A stretch of DNA of 64,000 nucleotides from JADJXV01 sp046328995 (GTDB lineage Bacteria > Bacteroidota > Ignavibacteria > Kapaibacteriales > UBA961), in contig JAXLVN010000001.1 of NCBI GenBank assembly GCA_046328995.1, forward strand, positions 620,001 to 684,000. The letters run 5' to 3'. A model generated the notes under the pieces. It was not told the DNA's origin, did no database searches, and worked only from the letters and a program-made list of their open reading frames with translations. Position numbers and translations under genes: made by a program. Of this stretch, positions 1-8,536 are shown piece by piece. The stretch's first letter is position 1. Every line of letters begins with the position of its first letter.

Positions 1-1
1 T

Positions 2-481
2 GCCTGCCCGGGTCGTCCCGCACAGGCACAATCGCTCGCCCGTGTGCAATCGTCCGACTTCCTTAAAATTCTCGGTAAATGGGAAGGGAAACTCACCTAT
101 ATCGATTATACCTCCCATAAGCCCGTGACCATGCCCGCGAATGTCGAAATTCGGCAAATTGGTGAGACGACGTCATTTGCGTGTTTTCATAGCTATCCGA
201 CGGAACCCAATGCAAACTCGAAAGATACGCTCACCATTGGTAATGCCGGCACTATGATCGACAATGAAAAAGTACTCTCACGCACCGCCCTGCCGGACGG
301 AAGCATCGAAATCGTCACCCAAGAGCAGGCCACCGATGGTAACGATGGCAAACAAGCGCTCATTAAACACACCTATACTATCAGCCCGACACTCTACAGA
401 ATACGAAAAGAAGTGCTCTTCTCCGGCGAAAAAGAATGGCTTCAACGTCATGAAATCGTCTATACATCCCATAAAAAATAA
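2..481 (+). CDS. Exported protein of unknown function, 5' truncated by window edge
   Basis: The reading frame is open from the first bases of the window, so the gene begins upstream. The first visible residues (ending in PAQAQS) look like the end of a signal peptide with an AxA-type cleavage site, so the GTG at 44 is probably not the real start. The mature part opens with a segment reading LKILGKWEGKL and continues as a small, beta-rich domain of about 140 residues. This resembles small lipocalin-like or DUF1579-like proteins in size and feel, but I do not recognise a family. An envelope location is inferred from the probable signal peptide only. Confidence 0.6.
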   Translation, partial: ACPGRPAQAQSLARVQSSDFLKILGKWEGKLTYIDYTSHKPVTMPANVEIRQIGETTSFACFHSYPTEPNANSKDTLTIGNAGTMIDNEKVLSRTALPDGSIEIVTQEQATDGNDGKQALIKHTYTISPTLYRIRKEVLFSGEKEWLQRHEIVYTSHKK

Positions 482-575
482 GCGGTTATCCCGAGATTCT
501 GAAAGTCGTCAGGATATCTTCGGTTCGCCTTGAGTTCTATACTGTTCTATTCATTCATTTATTCGAGAGGTCTCT

Positions 576-1514
576 ATGCCTGAGTTTTCGCTCTTTGTCG
601 TTGCCTTTATCGCAATTGTTTTCTTTTCGTCGTTCAGGACGGTAGCGCAGGGCACGATAGCCGTCGTGACGACATTCGGAAAATATCGTCGGATTATGAT
701 GCCCGGACTCAATTTTAAAGTCCCGTTTATCGAGACAATTTATAAACGGATCTCCATTCAGAATCGATCGGCAGAGCTTGAATTTCAAGCAATTACCTCC
801 GATCAGGCAACCGTGCAATTCAAAGCACTCCTCCTCTTCGCCGTGCTCGATCAACAGGAAGAAACGATAAAAAATGTCGCGTTTAAATTCGTCGATGAGA
901 AGAATTTTATGCAAACTCTCGTGCGCACGGTCGAAGGTTCGGTCAGAAGCTTCGTCGCTACCCAAAAGCAAGCCGACATTCTTGGCTCACGCACCGAAAT
1001 CGTCGATCATGTCAAGCATCAAATCGACCAAACTCTCGAAATGTGGGGATATCACCTCATCGATATGCAGATGAACGATATCGCCTTTGACTCGGCTATT
1101 ATGAAGTCCATGGCACAAGTCGTGGCATCCAATAATCTTAAAGCTGCCGCAGAAAATGAAGGACAAGCGCTGCTTATTACCAAAACAAAGCAAGCCGAAG
1201 CCGAAGGTAATGCCATTAAAATCGCTGCCGCAGCCGAAAAAGAAGCTGCTCAACTCCGCGGTCAAGGTATCTCGCTCTTTCGCGAAGAAGCAGCCAAAGG
1301 GATGAGTGAAGCAATTAAGCAACTCCAGGGAAGTCATTTAGATGCGTCCGTCATGCTCTTCTCGATGTGGACCGAGACTATCCGCCACGTCGCCGAAAAC
1401 GGCAAGGGAAATGTGATCTTTATCGACGGTTCGGTCGATGGGATGGAACATTCCATCAAACAATTAATGGCCATGAACAGCGGCGGCTTATGGAAAAATA
1501 ATCCTCCCGCCTGA
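576..1514 (+). CDS. SPFH/Band 7 (stomatin/prohibitin-like) membrane protein
   Basis: This is a 312-residue protein with one N-terminal membrane segment (about residues 4-19), followed by an SPFH/band 7 domain (about 20-190). The domain opens with GTIAVVTTFGKYRRIMMPGL, which is typical of the family. A long Ala/Glu-rich helix with repeated AEAEGNA/AAEKEA patterns (about 190-235) is the usual oligomerising coiled coil. Family members form large membrane-anchored rings that organise lipid microdomains or regulate membrane proteases. The start at 576 has GAGAGG just upstream. No NfeD-like or FtsH gene lies beside it, so the specific partner cannot be named. A good terminator follows, so it is probably transcribed alone. 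Confidence 0.88.
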   Translation: MPEFSLFVVAFIAIVFFSSFRTVAQGTIAVVTTFGKYRRIMMPGLNFKVPFIETIYKRISIQNRSAELEFQAITSDQATVQFKALLLFAVLDQQEETIKNVAFKFVDEKNFMQTLVRTVEGSVRSFVATQKQADILGSRTEIVDHVKHQIDQTLEMWGYHLIDMQMNDIAFDSAIMKSMAQVVASNNLKAAAENEGQALLITKTKQAEAEGNAIKIAAAAEKEAAQLRGQGISLFREEAAKGMSEAIKQLQGSHLDASVMLFSMWTETIRHVAENGKGNVIFIDGSVDGMEHSIKQLMAMNSGGLWKNNPPA

Positions 1515-1535
1515 GTGAACACTCATCATACATCT

Positions 1536-1571
1536 AACGCCCATTTCTCTCGATGAAAATGGGCGTTTTTG
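1536..1571 (+). terminator. Rho-independent terminator after the SPFH gene
   Basis: A perfect 10-bp stem ACGCCCATTT / AAATGGGCGT with a 10-nt loop is followed by TTTTTG. It lies 22 bases past the stop codon of the SPFH gene. Confidence 0.85.
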
Positions 1572-1710
1572 TTTGAAGGAGTAATTTTCGAACGCATGAC
1601 CTGAGAATTTTCTGAAAAAGTAGGTTTTTGTTTTTTGGTTGAATAGTTCTTTTGTAGTTTGCGCTTAAAGTTCGGAAAACAAGTACTTTCTCTACAAACA
1701 ACTATCGTGC

Positions 1711-2877
1711 ATGGAACAATCTTCTACTAAACTTCGACTCGATTCTATAGATTTTGTCCGCGGTCTCGTGATGGTCATCATGGCGCTCGATCATGTACGG
1801 GATTTTTTTTCGAATGCCGGATTTGACCCGACGGACCTGACCCACACGGATGGATGGTATTTTTTCACCCGATTTATAACCCATTATTGCGCACCGGTTT
1901 TTGTATTTTTAGCAGGAACAGGCGCATTCCTTTCGTCGAAACGCCGTGATCCGAGCGCACTTTCGAGGTTTTTGTTGACTCGCGGTATCTGGTTAGTAAT
2001 TTTAGAACTTACGATCATTCGATTTGGTTGGTTTTTTAATCTGACCTATGCCGTCTCCGTCGGTCAGGTTATCTGGGCGATCGGCTGGTCAATGGTCGCT
2101 TTGTCACTGATTTCACGGCTTCCGGTCAAAGCTGTCGCTGCCGTCGGTATTGGTATTATTCTCCTCCATAATACACTCGATAGTGTTCATCCCACTACAT
2201 TCGGTCCGGCAGGATGGCTGTGGAATATCTTGCACGAACCCGGATTTATCCAACTCTTCCCCAATCATTCTATTTTCTATCTGTATCCTCTCCTGCCGTG
2301 GATTGGCGTCATGAGTGCCGGCTTTGCATTTGGTGCGATTTATACGCTGCCACAGGAACGCCGCAGGTCGATTCTCCTCATCCTCGGCATTGGGATGACG
2401 CTTGGTTTTGTCGTTGTACGCTGGATGAATTTGTATGGCGACCCAAGTCCATGGGCGACGCAACCCAATGCATTCTTTACCGTTCTGTCGTTTATCAATG
2501 TTACGAAATACCCGCCGAGTCTGCTCTATGTGCTCATTACTCTTGGTCCGGTGATGTTTCTGCTCCGCGCATTAGACGGCAAGGAAATTACCATTGCCAA
2601 GCCGCTGATCACCTTCGGGCGCGTTCCGATGTTTTATTATATTACCCATATTTATCTCATTCATGGTCTCGCTTTCCTTGCTGCGTTTATTCATACTAAT
2701 AATCCGTGGTATTTTACGAGTGATGCTGTGCTCGCACAGCCGATGGCAGAACGTGGTTTCCCGCTGTGGGTGGTGTATCTCGTGTGGCTTGGGGTCGTTG
2801 TGGCGCTCTATCCGCTGTGTAAATGGTACGCAGGCGTCAAGCGCAGGGATACAAGTGGTTGGTTGAGTTATCTTTAG
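1711..2877 (+). CDS. DUF1624 / heparan-alpha-glucosaminide N-acetyltransferase-like membrane protein
   Basis: This 388-residue polytopic protein has about ten hydrophobic segments. It opens with RLDSIDFVRGLVMVIMALDH, the signature start of the DUF1624/YeiB-like acyltransferase group, which includes lysosomal heparan-alpha-glucosaminide N-acetyltransferase. Members are thought to move acyl groups across the membrane onto sugars or other acceptors. The substrate here is unknown and no glycan cluster flanks it. The gene stands alone between the SPFH terminator and a GC-richer spacer. A run of eight T lies near codon 30. Confidence 0.82.
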   Translation: MEQSSTKLRLDSIDFVRGLVMVIMALDHVRDFFSNAGFDPTDLTHTDGWYFFTRFITHYCAPVFVFLAGTGAFLSSKRRDPSALSRFLLTRGIWLVILELTIIRFGWFFNLTYAVSVGQVIWAIGWSMVALSLISRLPVKAVAAVGIGIILLHNTLDSVHPTTFGPAGWLWNILHEPGFIQLFPNHSIFYLYPLLPWIGVMSAGFAFGAIYTLPQERRRSILLILGIGMTLGFVVVRWMNLYGDPSPWATQPNAFFTVLSFINVTKYPPSLLYVLITLGPVMFLLRALDGKEITIAKPLITFGRVPMFYYITHIYLIHGLAFLAAFIHTNNPWYFTSDAVLAQPMAERGFPLWVVYLVWLGVVVALYPLCKWYAGVKRRDTSGWLSYL

Positions 2878-2895
2878 GTTACCGTTCTGCACATT

Positions 2896-2930
2896 CCGGA
2901 CCGTCGCTTGCGGTCACCCTTGCCGTCCGG
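2896..2930. other. GC-rich nested dyads in the spacer after the acyltransferase gene
   Basis: An outer pair CCGGAC / GTCCGG (2896-2901 and 2925-2930) encloses a competing inner pair GACCG / CGGTC. The block is richer in GC than its surroundings and has no T-run, so it is a poor intrinsic terminator. It may be an old palindromic repeat or a Rho-dependent end. Confidence 0.3.
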
Positions 2931-2999
2931 GCGTGCCTAAGAGAATTTTAACGCAAGAGGCGCTAGAGGCGCAATTGTACTTTCTTTTTTTGAATTTTT

Positions 3000-4301
3000 A
3001 TGCCGTATCATATTGCTGTTTTATCGGTTTGTATTTTGGCGTTGGCAGTCTATTATGTCGTTCGTGGAACGGATGTACGGCTTGTGCTGTTTGCGGCAGG
3101 TCTCGCACTCGCCTCTCTTGCGCTCAAACCTCTCGTGATATTTGATACCTTCCAAAAGGTCATGGGTGATGGTAAAATCATCGGACCTATATGTTCTGCA
3201 ATGGGTTATGCGTTTGTGCTGCGAGCCACGCACTGCGACCGTGAAATGGTGCGCCTACTCGTCCGCCCGGTGCAAAAAGTACAATGGCTGCTCGTCCCTG
3301 CCGGTTGTGTGGTTGGCTTTCTGACGAATATGGCAATTACAAGTCAGACGGCGGCGGCGGCGGCGGTAGGACCGATTCTCATACCGATTATGCTTGCTGC
3401 GCGTATTCATCCTGTTATTGCCGGTGCTACGCTTGTGCTTGGATGTTCGGGTGGGGGGAATCTGTTCAATCCAGGCGAACCCGATATCGTTGCCGTACAA
3501 GCAGCGACGCAAGCACCTCTTGCGAATGTTCTCGGCTCCGCGTATCAACCTGAAATGATCTGTTTTGGTGTGGCAGTTCTGGCATTTACACTGTTTGCTG
3601 CATTTTTGAAACCCAAGGAAGTATATACAGTTCAGGAGGTTGAAGATAGTGAGCTTGCCAAGCCGATTAATTTTCTCAAGGCAATTCTCCCTCCTATGCC
3701 GGTAGTGGTGCTCCTGATGTCACAGCCGAAATTCCACCTGATTCCTGGAGTTTTGGATTATTATCCTGACGGATTGCCTGTGCCGCACATCATGGTATTT
3801 TTCACGATAATTATCCTGCTTATTAATTACAAAGAAGTGTCCGCGCTTACGAAGTCATTTTTCGAGGGCTTGGGGTATGCATATATACATGTCATTTCAC
3901 TCATCATATCGGCGAGCTGTCTGATCGCGGGTATGGAAGCGGTGGGATTGATACAAGTACTGGTGCGTGTAGTATCCAATTTTGACCTTACTGCTCAGGC
4001 GATAAGCGGTTCGATGACGTGGTTGCTTGCCGTCTTGTCCGGTTCGGGTACGGCGCCAAGCGTTTCATTTTCAAAAGCGGTCTTACCCGAACTCGCCAAA
4101 CTTAATCCTCAGGGAGCCGTGGACTTAGGCATTATAGGAGCAATCGGCGCGACGTTTGGACGCACGATGTCGCCTGTGGCTGCAATTGTGATATTTACGA
4201 CCACATTAGTCGATGCCAAGCCGCTGAGTATTATCAAGCGAACGGCGCCTGCACTGGTGATTGGATTTCTTGCGTTGTTGATTTTTAGAGCATTACTATA
4301 A
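3000..4301 (+). CDS. dcuC: DcuC-family C4-dicarboxylate transporter
   Basis: This 433-residue inner-membrane carrier has 10-12 hydrophobic segments. Family signatures are visible: TSQTAAAAAVGPILIP at about 115-130, the glycine-rich stretch LVLGCSGGGNLFNPGEPD at about 148-165, and the C-terminal SGSGTAPSVSFSKAVLPE and GRTMSPVAAI blocks. DcuC proteins exchange or export succinate, fumarate and related C4 acids across the inner membrane, usually in fermentative or anaerobic metabolism. The downstream Rieske gene starts 14 bases after its stop, so the two are probably co-transcribed. The alanine run is encoded by a short GGC/GCG tract, and length changes there would not shift frame. Confidence 0.85.
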   Translation: MPYHIAVLSVCILALAVYYVVRGTDVRLVLFAAGLALASLALKPLVIFDTFQKVMGDGKIIGPICSAMGYAFVLRATHCDREMVRLLVRPVQKVQWLLVPAGCVVGFLTNMAITSQTAAAAAVGPILIPIMLAARIHPVIAGATLVLGCSGGGNLFNPGEPDIVAVQAATQAPLANVLGSAYQPEMICFGVAVLAFTLFAAFLKPKEVYTVQEVEDSELAKPINFLKAILPPMPVVVLLMSQPKFHLIPGVLDYYPDGLPVPHIMVFFTIIILLINYKEVSALTKSFFEGLGYAYIHVISLIISASCLIAGMEAVGLIQVLVRVVSNFDLTAQAISGSMTWLLAVLSGSGTAPSVSFSKAVLPELAKLNPQGAVDLGIIGAIGATFGRTMSPVAAIVIFTTTLVDAKPLSIIKRTAPALVIGFLALLIFRALL

Positions 4302-4315
4302 TTTTGTACAAACGA

Positions 4316-4759
4316 ATGACCACACGCCGAAGCTTCCTAACCCGCCTTCTCCATATCCTTGGTATTACTGTAATTGCGCCAATTCTGTATGCTGTATCGG
4401 CAGTAGTATATCCTCCCCTTGCCGGGAAACGACAACGTGCTGCTTCGCTTGTTCTTGATAACCCGGATGAAGTATTTTCAGCGACAGATTATGCAATTAT
4501 TAAAGTAGGCGACAAAGATGCGATCCTCTTTCAAAAAGCGGATAAGTCGTATGAGGCGATGAGCTTGCAGTGTACACATGCGGGGTGTTCGCTCGAATGG
4601 AAGGATAGTTCGAAACAATTCTTATGCGGTTGTCATGGAGGCGCATTTCATCGTGACGGCTCGGTGGCTGTACCGCCACCTACGCGCCCACTTGAACATT
4701 TGACGGTACGAGCCGAGAATGGGAAAATAACGATTATTGATAAGCCGGTGAATGGTTGA
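4316..4759 (+). CDS. Tat-exported Rieske [2Fe-2S] protein, bc1-like type
   Basis: This is a 147-residue protein. I chose the ATG at 4316 over the TTG at 4304 because it begins MTTRRSFLTRLL, a twin-arginine signal followed by a hydrophobic anchor. The Rieske boxes are CTHAGC (residues 86-91) and CGCHGG (104-109). These supply the two Cys and two His cluster ligands, and also the extra Cys pair that forms the disulfide in bc1/b6f-type, usually high-potential, Rieske proteins. It should face the periplasm, anchored by its uncleaved signal. It sits directly after dcuC with no cytochrome b gene nearby, so its redox partner is unknown. Confidence 0.9.
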   Translation: MTTRRSFLTRLLHILGITVIAPILYAVSAVVYPPLAGKRQRAASLVLDNPDEVFSATDYAIIKVGDKDAILFQKADKSYEAMSLQCTHAGCSLEWKDSSKQFLCGCHGGAFHRDGSVAVPPPTRPLEHLTVRAENGKITIIDKPVNG

Positions 4760-4771
4760 GAGAGTAATTAT

Positions 4772-5482
4772 TCATGTTGAGGTATCGACGTGATCCCAAT
4801 CTGTTATTCCCTCAAATCGCCGTACCCAATTAAGCGCTTTATGTCGCTGAAACGAAACAGGGATGTTTATATCTGATTCATTCTTTTTTTGACTGATCAT
4901 GATATCGCGAAAATATGTTGTGGCAAGCTCATTTACGATATTTTCCTCGAAAATTTCTTCCGGATTGCGAAGGGTTAATTTTCGTAAATATCGTTCTAAT
5001 GGTGATGTCAAAAAAGGGATGATGTTGTAAATAGGATTTGGGTCAACCGTAAACATTTTTGAAACAAAGAGTTCAATCTGGTCATCATCTAATGGGTTGA
5101 TCGGTTCATGTAACGATGGTATCAGATTCACGCACCACGCTAACGTATACGCGGATTCTACCTCCCAAGAAAAGTTAATCATTGTACGAGCATCCGTTAT
5201 CTCCCCTTCAAAAAGTTTTTTTTCTTTTTGTGTCACATACGTCCATAAATTTTCTGCTTCCAGCCACGCTTTTATTCGTGGACCGGCTTCAATTTCATGC
5301 GGAACATAAGCTACTTGAGATAAAACAATCATCCTGATTCCAATTTCTCTCGCTGTTGCGAATTCAGAGGAATCAAATTCCAGGTACGGAAGATACTTAA
5401 TGGTATAATTATGAATACCACGCTCTTTCAGTCGATGCTCTATACGATGTTTTCTGGCTGTTAGTATTTCATTGGTTGCCAT
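4772..5482 (-). CDS. DUF4272 domain protein
   Basis: A cytoplasmic protein of about 236 residues. The C-terminus (RHKALNWVRRF...WDHVDTST) matches the characteristic ALNW...W[DN]xVxTxT ending of DUF4272. Two features fit the family: an early RIEHRLKERG segment and a central TYVTQKEKKLFEG. The function of the family is unknown. I prefer the ATG at 5482. A TTG at 5548 would extend it by 22 residues and overlap the stop of the upstream MBL gene by four bases, which would imply translational coupling. It follows the MBL gene on the same strand and converges on the Rieske gene. Confidence 0.72.
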   Translation of the reverse strand: MATNEILTARKHRIEHRLKERGIHNYTIKYLPYLEFDSSEFATAREIGIRMIVLSQVAYVPHEIEAGPRIKAWLEAENLWTYVTQKEKKLFEGEITDARTMINFSWEVESAYTLAWCVNLIPSLHEPINPLDDDQIELFVSKMFTVDPNPIYNIIPFLTSPLERYLRKLTLRNPEEIFEENIVNELATTYFRDIMISQKKNESDINIPVSFQRHKALNWVRRFEGITDWDHVDTST

Positions 5483-5544
5483 TGAATTATCTCGTTTTGC
5501 GAAGAATGTATGTGGTCGTGATCGTATGACAACAGAACATGTTT

Positions 5545-6423
5545 TCAACTGTTCACCGGATCTTGCCCTAAAATATCACCATACGTTTTCCCCGGCGACA
5601 CTCTATACACCGGAATTTTTATTCGTAGTTTTTCACAGTAATAGCGAATCTTGTCGTCGATTTCCTGTTCAGAATATCGTGCTGAAAAATGTCCGAGAAT
5701 CAATGTCGATACTGTTATTTCTGACACCATCGCTAGTACTTCGTACAAGGTGCTGTGCTTGTGTTGATGTGGACTTTCAATCACATTATCCTCTCCTCCC
5801 AAAAACGTCGCTTCATGTATGAGAATGTTGGAATTATCCCACCTGTCATACGACTCGACCGGCGTATCTCCGGAATAGGCGATGACCGGTGTTTCGACGG
5901 GAACAGTGATGGAGTCTTTTCCATGAATTTCAACGACTTTCATGAGTTCCGCCTGCGAATACGACCGAAATTCATTCTTGAGCTTTCGCTTCGTTTGCAT
6001 GATTTTATAACTTAAACTCTTGGCAATTCCATCGGCAGCAGGTACATGACCATTCCTTATTGGTACTACATGAATGCTCGTACCAATGCTAATTTCCTCA
6101 TTTTCTCTCACCGGTATCCATTCTGATTCCAGTGCATGAGGGTCAAATTGCCTGGTGAAGTCGGCGAGAGCGGCTATCGAACCGCAATCCTTCGGGTAAT
6201 AAATCTTTGGATAGCCGACGCGTGCATTGAGTTGGTTGAATTGCAGAAGTCCAGTCAGATGATCTCTATCTGCATGCGAGAGGCAGACATAGTTAATTTT
6301 TCGTGCTTTTTGGAGCAACCCGGACGTGATTCCATCACCGGCATCGAAGAGCAGGCCGAGTTCTTCGATAAAGTACCAGGTCGAGAACATTGCTGTCGAA
6401 TACCCGGTAATCGTGTATTTCAT
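5545..6423 (-). CDS. RNase Z-like MBL-fold metallo-hydrolase
   Basis: This protein of about 292 residues starts at MKYTITGYSTAMF; an ATG 12 bases upstream is also possible. The metallo-beta-lactamase fold is shown by LLFDAGDG, then SHADRDHL (about residues 49-56), a later IRNGHVPA, the AYSGDTP aspartate strand, and LILGHFSARYS near the end. The usual HxHxDH motif reads HADRDH, with Asp in place of the second His. I know this variant from a subset of RNase Z-like bacterial hydrolases. The likely role is a phosphodiesterase acting on RNA or a small substrate. It is upstream of DUF4272 on the same strand. Confidence 0.8.
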   Translation of the reverse strand: MKYTITGYSTAMFSTWYFIEELGLLFDAGDGITSGLLQKARKINYVCLSHADRDHLTGLLQFNQLNARVGYPKIYYPKDCGSIAALADFTRQFDPHALESEWIPVRENEEISIGTSIHVVPIRNGHVPAADGIAKSLSYKIMQTKRKLKNEFRSYSQAELMKVVEIHGKDSITVPVETPVIAYSGDTPVESYDRWDNSNILIHEATFLGGEDNVIESPHQHKHSTLYEVLAMVSEITVSTLILGHFSARYSEQEIDDKIRYYCEKLRIKIPVYRVSPGKTYGDILGQDPVNS

Positions 6424-6496
6424 GCTTGAGTACATAGCAGATAGTAGGTATGATATAAGAATAGTTAATTAGTTGGGATTGCAGTATCACGCTGCT

Positions 6497-7039
6497 TCAC
6501 TCTCCCGCCATCTTCATCAGTTCTACCGTAGTTTTCCAATTTCTCGTTGTGGCTCTCACCTTCATCTTTGACTCGATGAGAGTATTGTTCAGTTTTGAAG
6601 TACCGTATCCCTTCGGACAATACAGATAGACAGCCCTGTCAGTAAAGAATATCTCTTCCTCCGGCAATGCTTTAGACGTAATACTGTCATTATCGGCAGT
6701 TGCGGAGGGATGTTCGAGATACGTTACGTAACAATTTGCATTATCTTTAGTTGCGTCAGGAGCGAACGGACTGTTTTGTATAATTTCCCTCAATGTTTCC
6801 GGCTCCAAGACGAGCACAACCACATCAAATCCAAACGTACTCGCAATTTGCGCTGAAATACGTTCAGCAAGCGCAAGGGTATTCGATTTTTGCGTCTGAA
6901 AGAGTACATTCCCGCTCTGAAGATACGATAGTACCTGCTCAAAACCAAGCGCTTCATACATGTGTCTCAGCGCATCCATTTTGATGATTTTTTGTCCGCT
7001 GACGTTGATACCGCGGAGGAGAGAGATGTAGGTATGCAT
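6497..7039 (-). CDS. DUF1697 family protein
   Basis: This 180-residue cytoplasmic protein starts MHTYISLLRGINVSG and contains LSYLQSGNVLF, both hallmarks of DUF1697. It ends TTRNWKTTVELMKM, again typical. The family is widespread and uncharacterised, with a length normally near 175-185. The gene stands alone with a 60-70 base spacer to the MBL gene. Nothing in the context suggests a specific role. Confidence 0.88.
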   Translation of the reverse strand: MHTYISLLRGINVSGQKIIKMDALRHMYEALGFEQVLSYLQSGNVLFQTQKSNTLALAERISAQIASTFGFDVVVLVLEPETLREIIQNSPFAPDATKDNANCYVTYLEHPSATADNDSITSKALPEEEIFFTDRAVYLYCPKGYGTSKLNNTLIESKMKVRATTRNWKTTVELMKMAGE

Positions 7040-7185
7040 GAGAGAATCAGTTGATCAATGTTACGAAAGTTCTTATTGCGTAGGGGCAACTAGTATTCGC
7101 CCATGTAGTGTTCGTAGTGGATAATTACCAATCGTACTTTTTCAATACAAAGAACCAAATTTTCATCTGTCTATTGATTTTTTCC

Positions 7186-8532
7186 TCACCGTGATATCCT
7201 CCCAAAACTATTCCCTGCTCCTACGCCAATGATTGTATCGTAGCCGCCGTATTCAAATTCACGGTAATAAATTAAACTGATAAAAGTATGCGGAGTTGCG
7301 CGGGTATTTCCTTCAAATTCCTCAAACGATACATTGTCAAATTTTTGGGTGTCGGCGTTATAATTTCCTGTTCCGTAGAGATAATTATGGCGTCCACGGC
7401 GCACCCACTGGCGCAGCTTGTAGAGGCGATCGTGCTCGTCATAGTACATCTGCCAGGAGCGGTCGGGTGTCCAGGAATTAAATGAACCTGCTATGAATAC
7501 ATCGCGTTCGGATGGACGAGACTCGGGATCGAGTATAAATTCCACCTGAATATATTCATCATCCGAAACCGCCGTATATCGTGTGGTGAGCATACCGTCA
7601 TCGGCGCGATCAAAGAATGTTCCATTCCGCCGTAAATCTGCAAACGGAGGTCTGATTGGTCCATTAATACGAGGAAAATACCCAAGATTATTCATATCGA
7701 GAATACGATAGTCATTCTCTGCCGGCAGTCTGTCAATGCGGAATCGTTTGCCGATGCTCCCGAATCCGGAAACCATGGTCTGCAGTGGATACTTTCGGTA
7801 TGAATTTGCTTCTTCTAATGACCCAATTTGTGATATGACAATGGGTTCCGTCCACCTGTTATTCCGATACATCACCGCTGTCTGTACCTGATTATCCATT
7901 ACCGAACGCAATGTCTGTATCTGCGTTTCGATGGTAAAAGCTGCCGGACTGACCTTAAGATTCGGTTCGTAGAGGTCACCGTACACATCCACATAACACT
8001 CTGCAGCCGGATCAACCATAAAAAACCGGGCTTCGGTGACTACTTTACCATCGTCATTGTAGTCGTAAAATTTGGCTTTCCAATTGCCACCAACCGTAAA
8101 ATTCACCTGAGAATTGGGTACAGAGAGCGAACCTCTATACGTATAGTACCGGGAATAAACGGGAGCGCTTTTCCAATCGATATTGCTCGTGCGGAAGGTA
8201 ATTTGATTAATAAACACATTATTGTCTTCCGTCCAATCGGCGGCACAATGCACAAAGATTGCATACATCGAGGGTGGCAAATCTGCCTGTACATCGAGCT
8301 CGATAGTGACTGTTTTTTCGCCGAATGTAGGGAGAATGGAGGACTTCCGCGTGGGTGTACTCAGTATGGCAATCGGTGGCAGGCGTTCATCCGTTCCGCC
8401 GAAGACGCGTACCATCCGCACTTGCGGCGGGAGCTTAATCGGTGTAGTTTCCTTGTCTGTATTCTGCGCCTGCAGAGATGTAAGAGCAAGAAATATTACC
8501 ACTACATAGAGAGTAACAGTATGTATAATCAT
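7186..8532 (-). CDS. Type IX secretion system plug protein (DUF5103)
   Basis: This 448-residue protein has a cleavable N-terminal signal peptide (ending LTSLQAQ). The core matches DUF5103: a beta-sandwich N-terminal half with ECYVDVYGDLYEPN, and a C-terminal half with FIAGSFNSWTPDR and YLYGTGNYNADTQKF. In Bacteroidetes this protein plugs the large SprA (Sov) translocon channel on the periplasmic side when PorV is absent. It is the only T9SS machinery gene in the window, while four likely cargo proteins lie elsewhere in it. It starts four bases after the stop of exonuclease III, so the two are probably co-transcribed. Confidence 0.85.
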   Translation of the reverse strand: MIIHTVTLYVVVIFLALTSLQAQNTDKETTPIKLPPQVRMVRVFGGTDERLPPIAILSTPTRKSSILPTFGEKTVTIELDVQADLPPSMYAIFVHCAADWTEDNNVFINQITFRTSNIDWKSAPVYSRYYTYRGSLSVPNSQVNFTVGGNWKAKFYDYNDDGKVVTEARFFMVDPAAECYVDVYGDLYEPNLKVSPAAFTIETQIQTLRSVMDNQVQTAVMYRNNRWTEPIVISQIGSLEEANSYRKYPLQTMVSGFGSIGKRFRIDRLPAENDYRILDMNNLGYFPRINGPIRPPFADLRRNGTFFDRADDGMLTTRYTAVSDDEYIQVEFILDPESRPSERDVFIAGSFNSWTPDRSWQMYYDEHDRLYKLRQWVRRGRHNYLYGTGNYNADTQKFDNVSFEEFEGNTRATPHTFISLIYYREFEYGGYDTIIGVGAGNSFGRISR

Positions 8533-8536
8533 TAGA

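Noticed and set aside
3350..3366. GGC/GCG triplet run in dcuC as a phase-variable tract
   Set aside because: Triplet length changes keep the frame, and the alanine run is a conserved part of the transporter.
7085..7110. Short GGGGC...GCCC dyad in the spacer between DUF1697 and the T9SS plug gene
   Set aside because: Stem is only 4-5 bp and imperfect; it might be a decayed palindromic repeat but I cannot support it.
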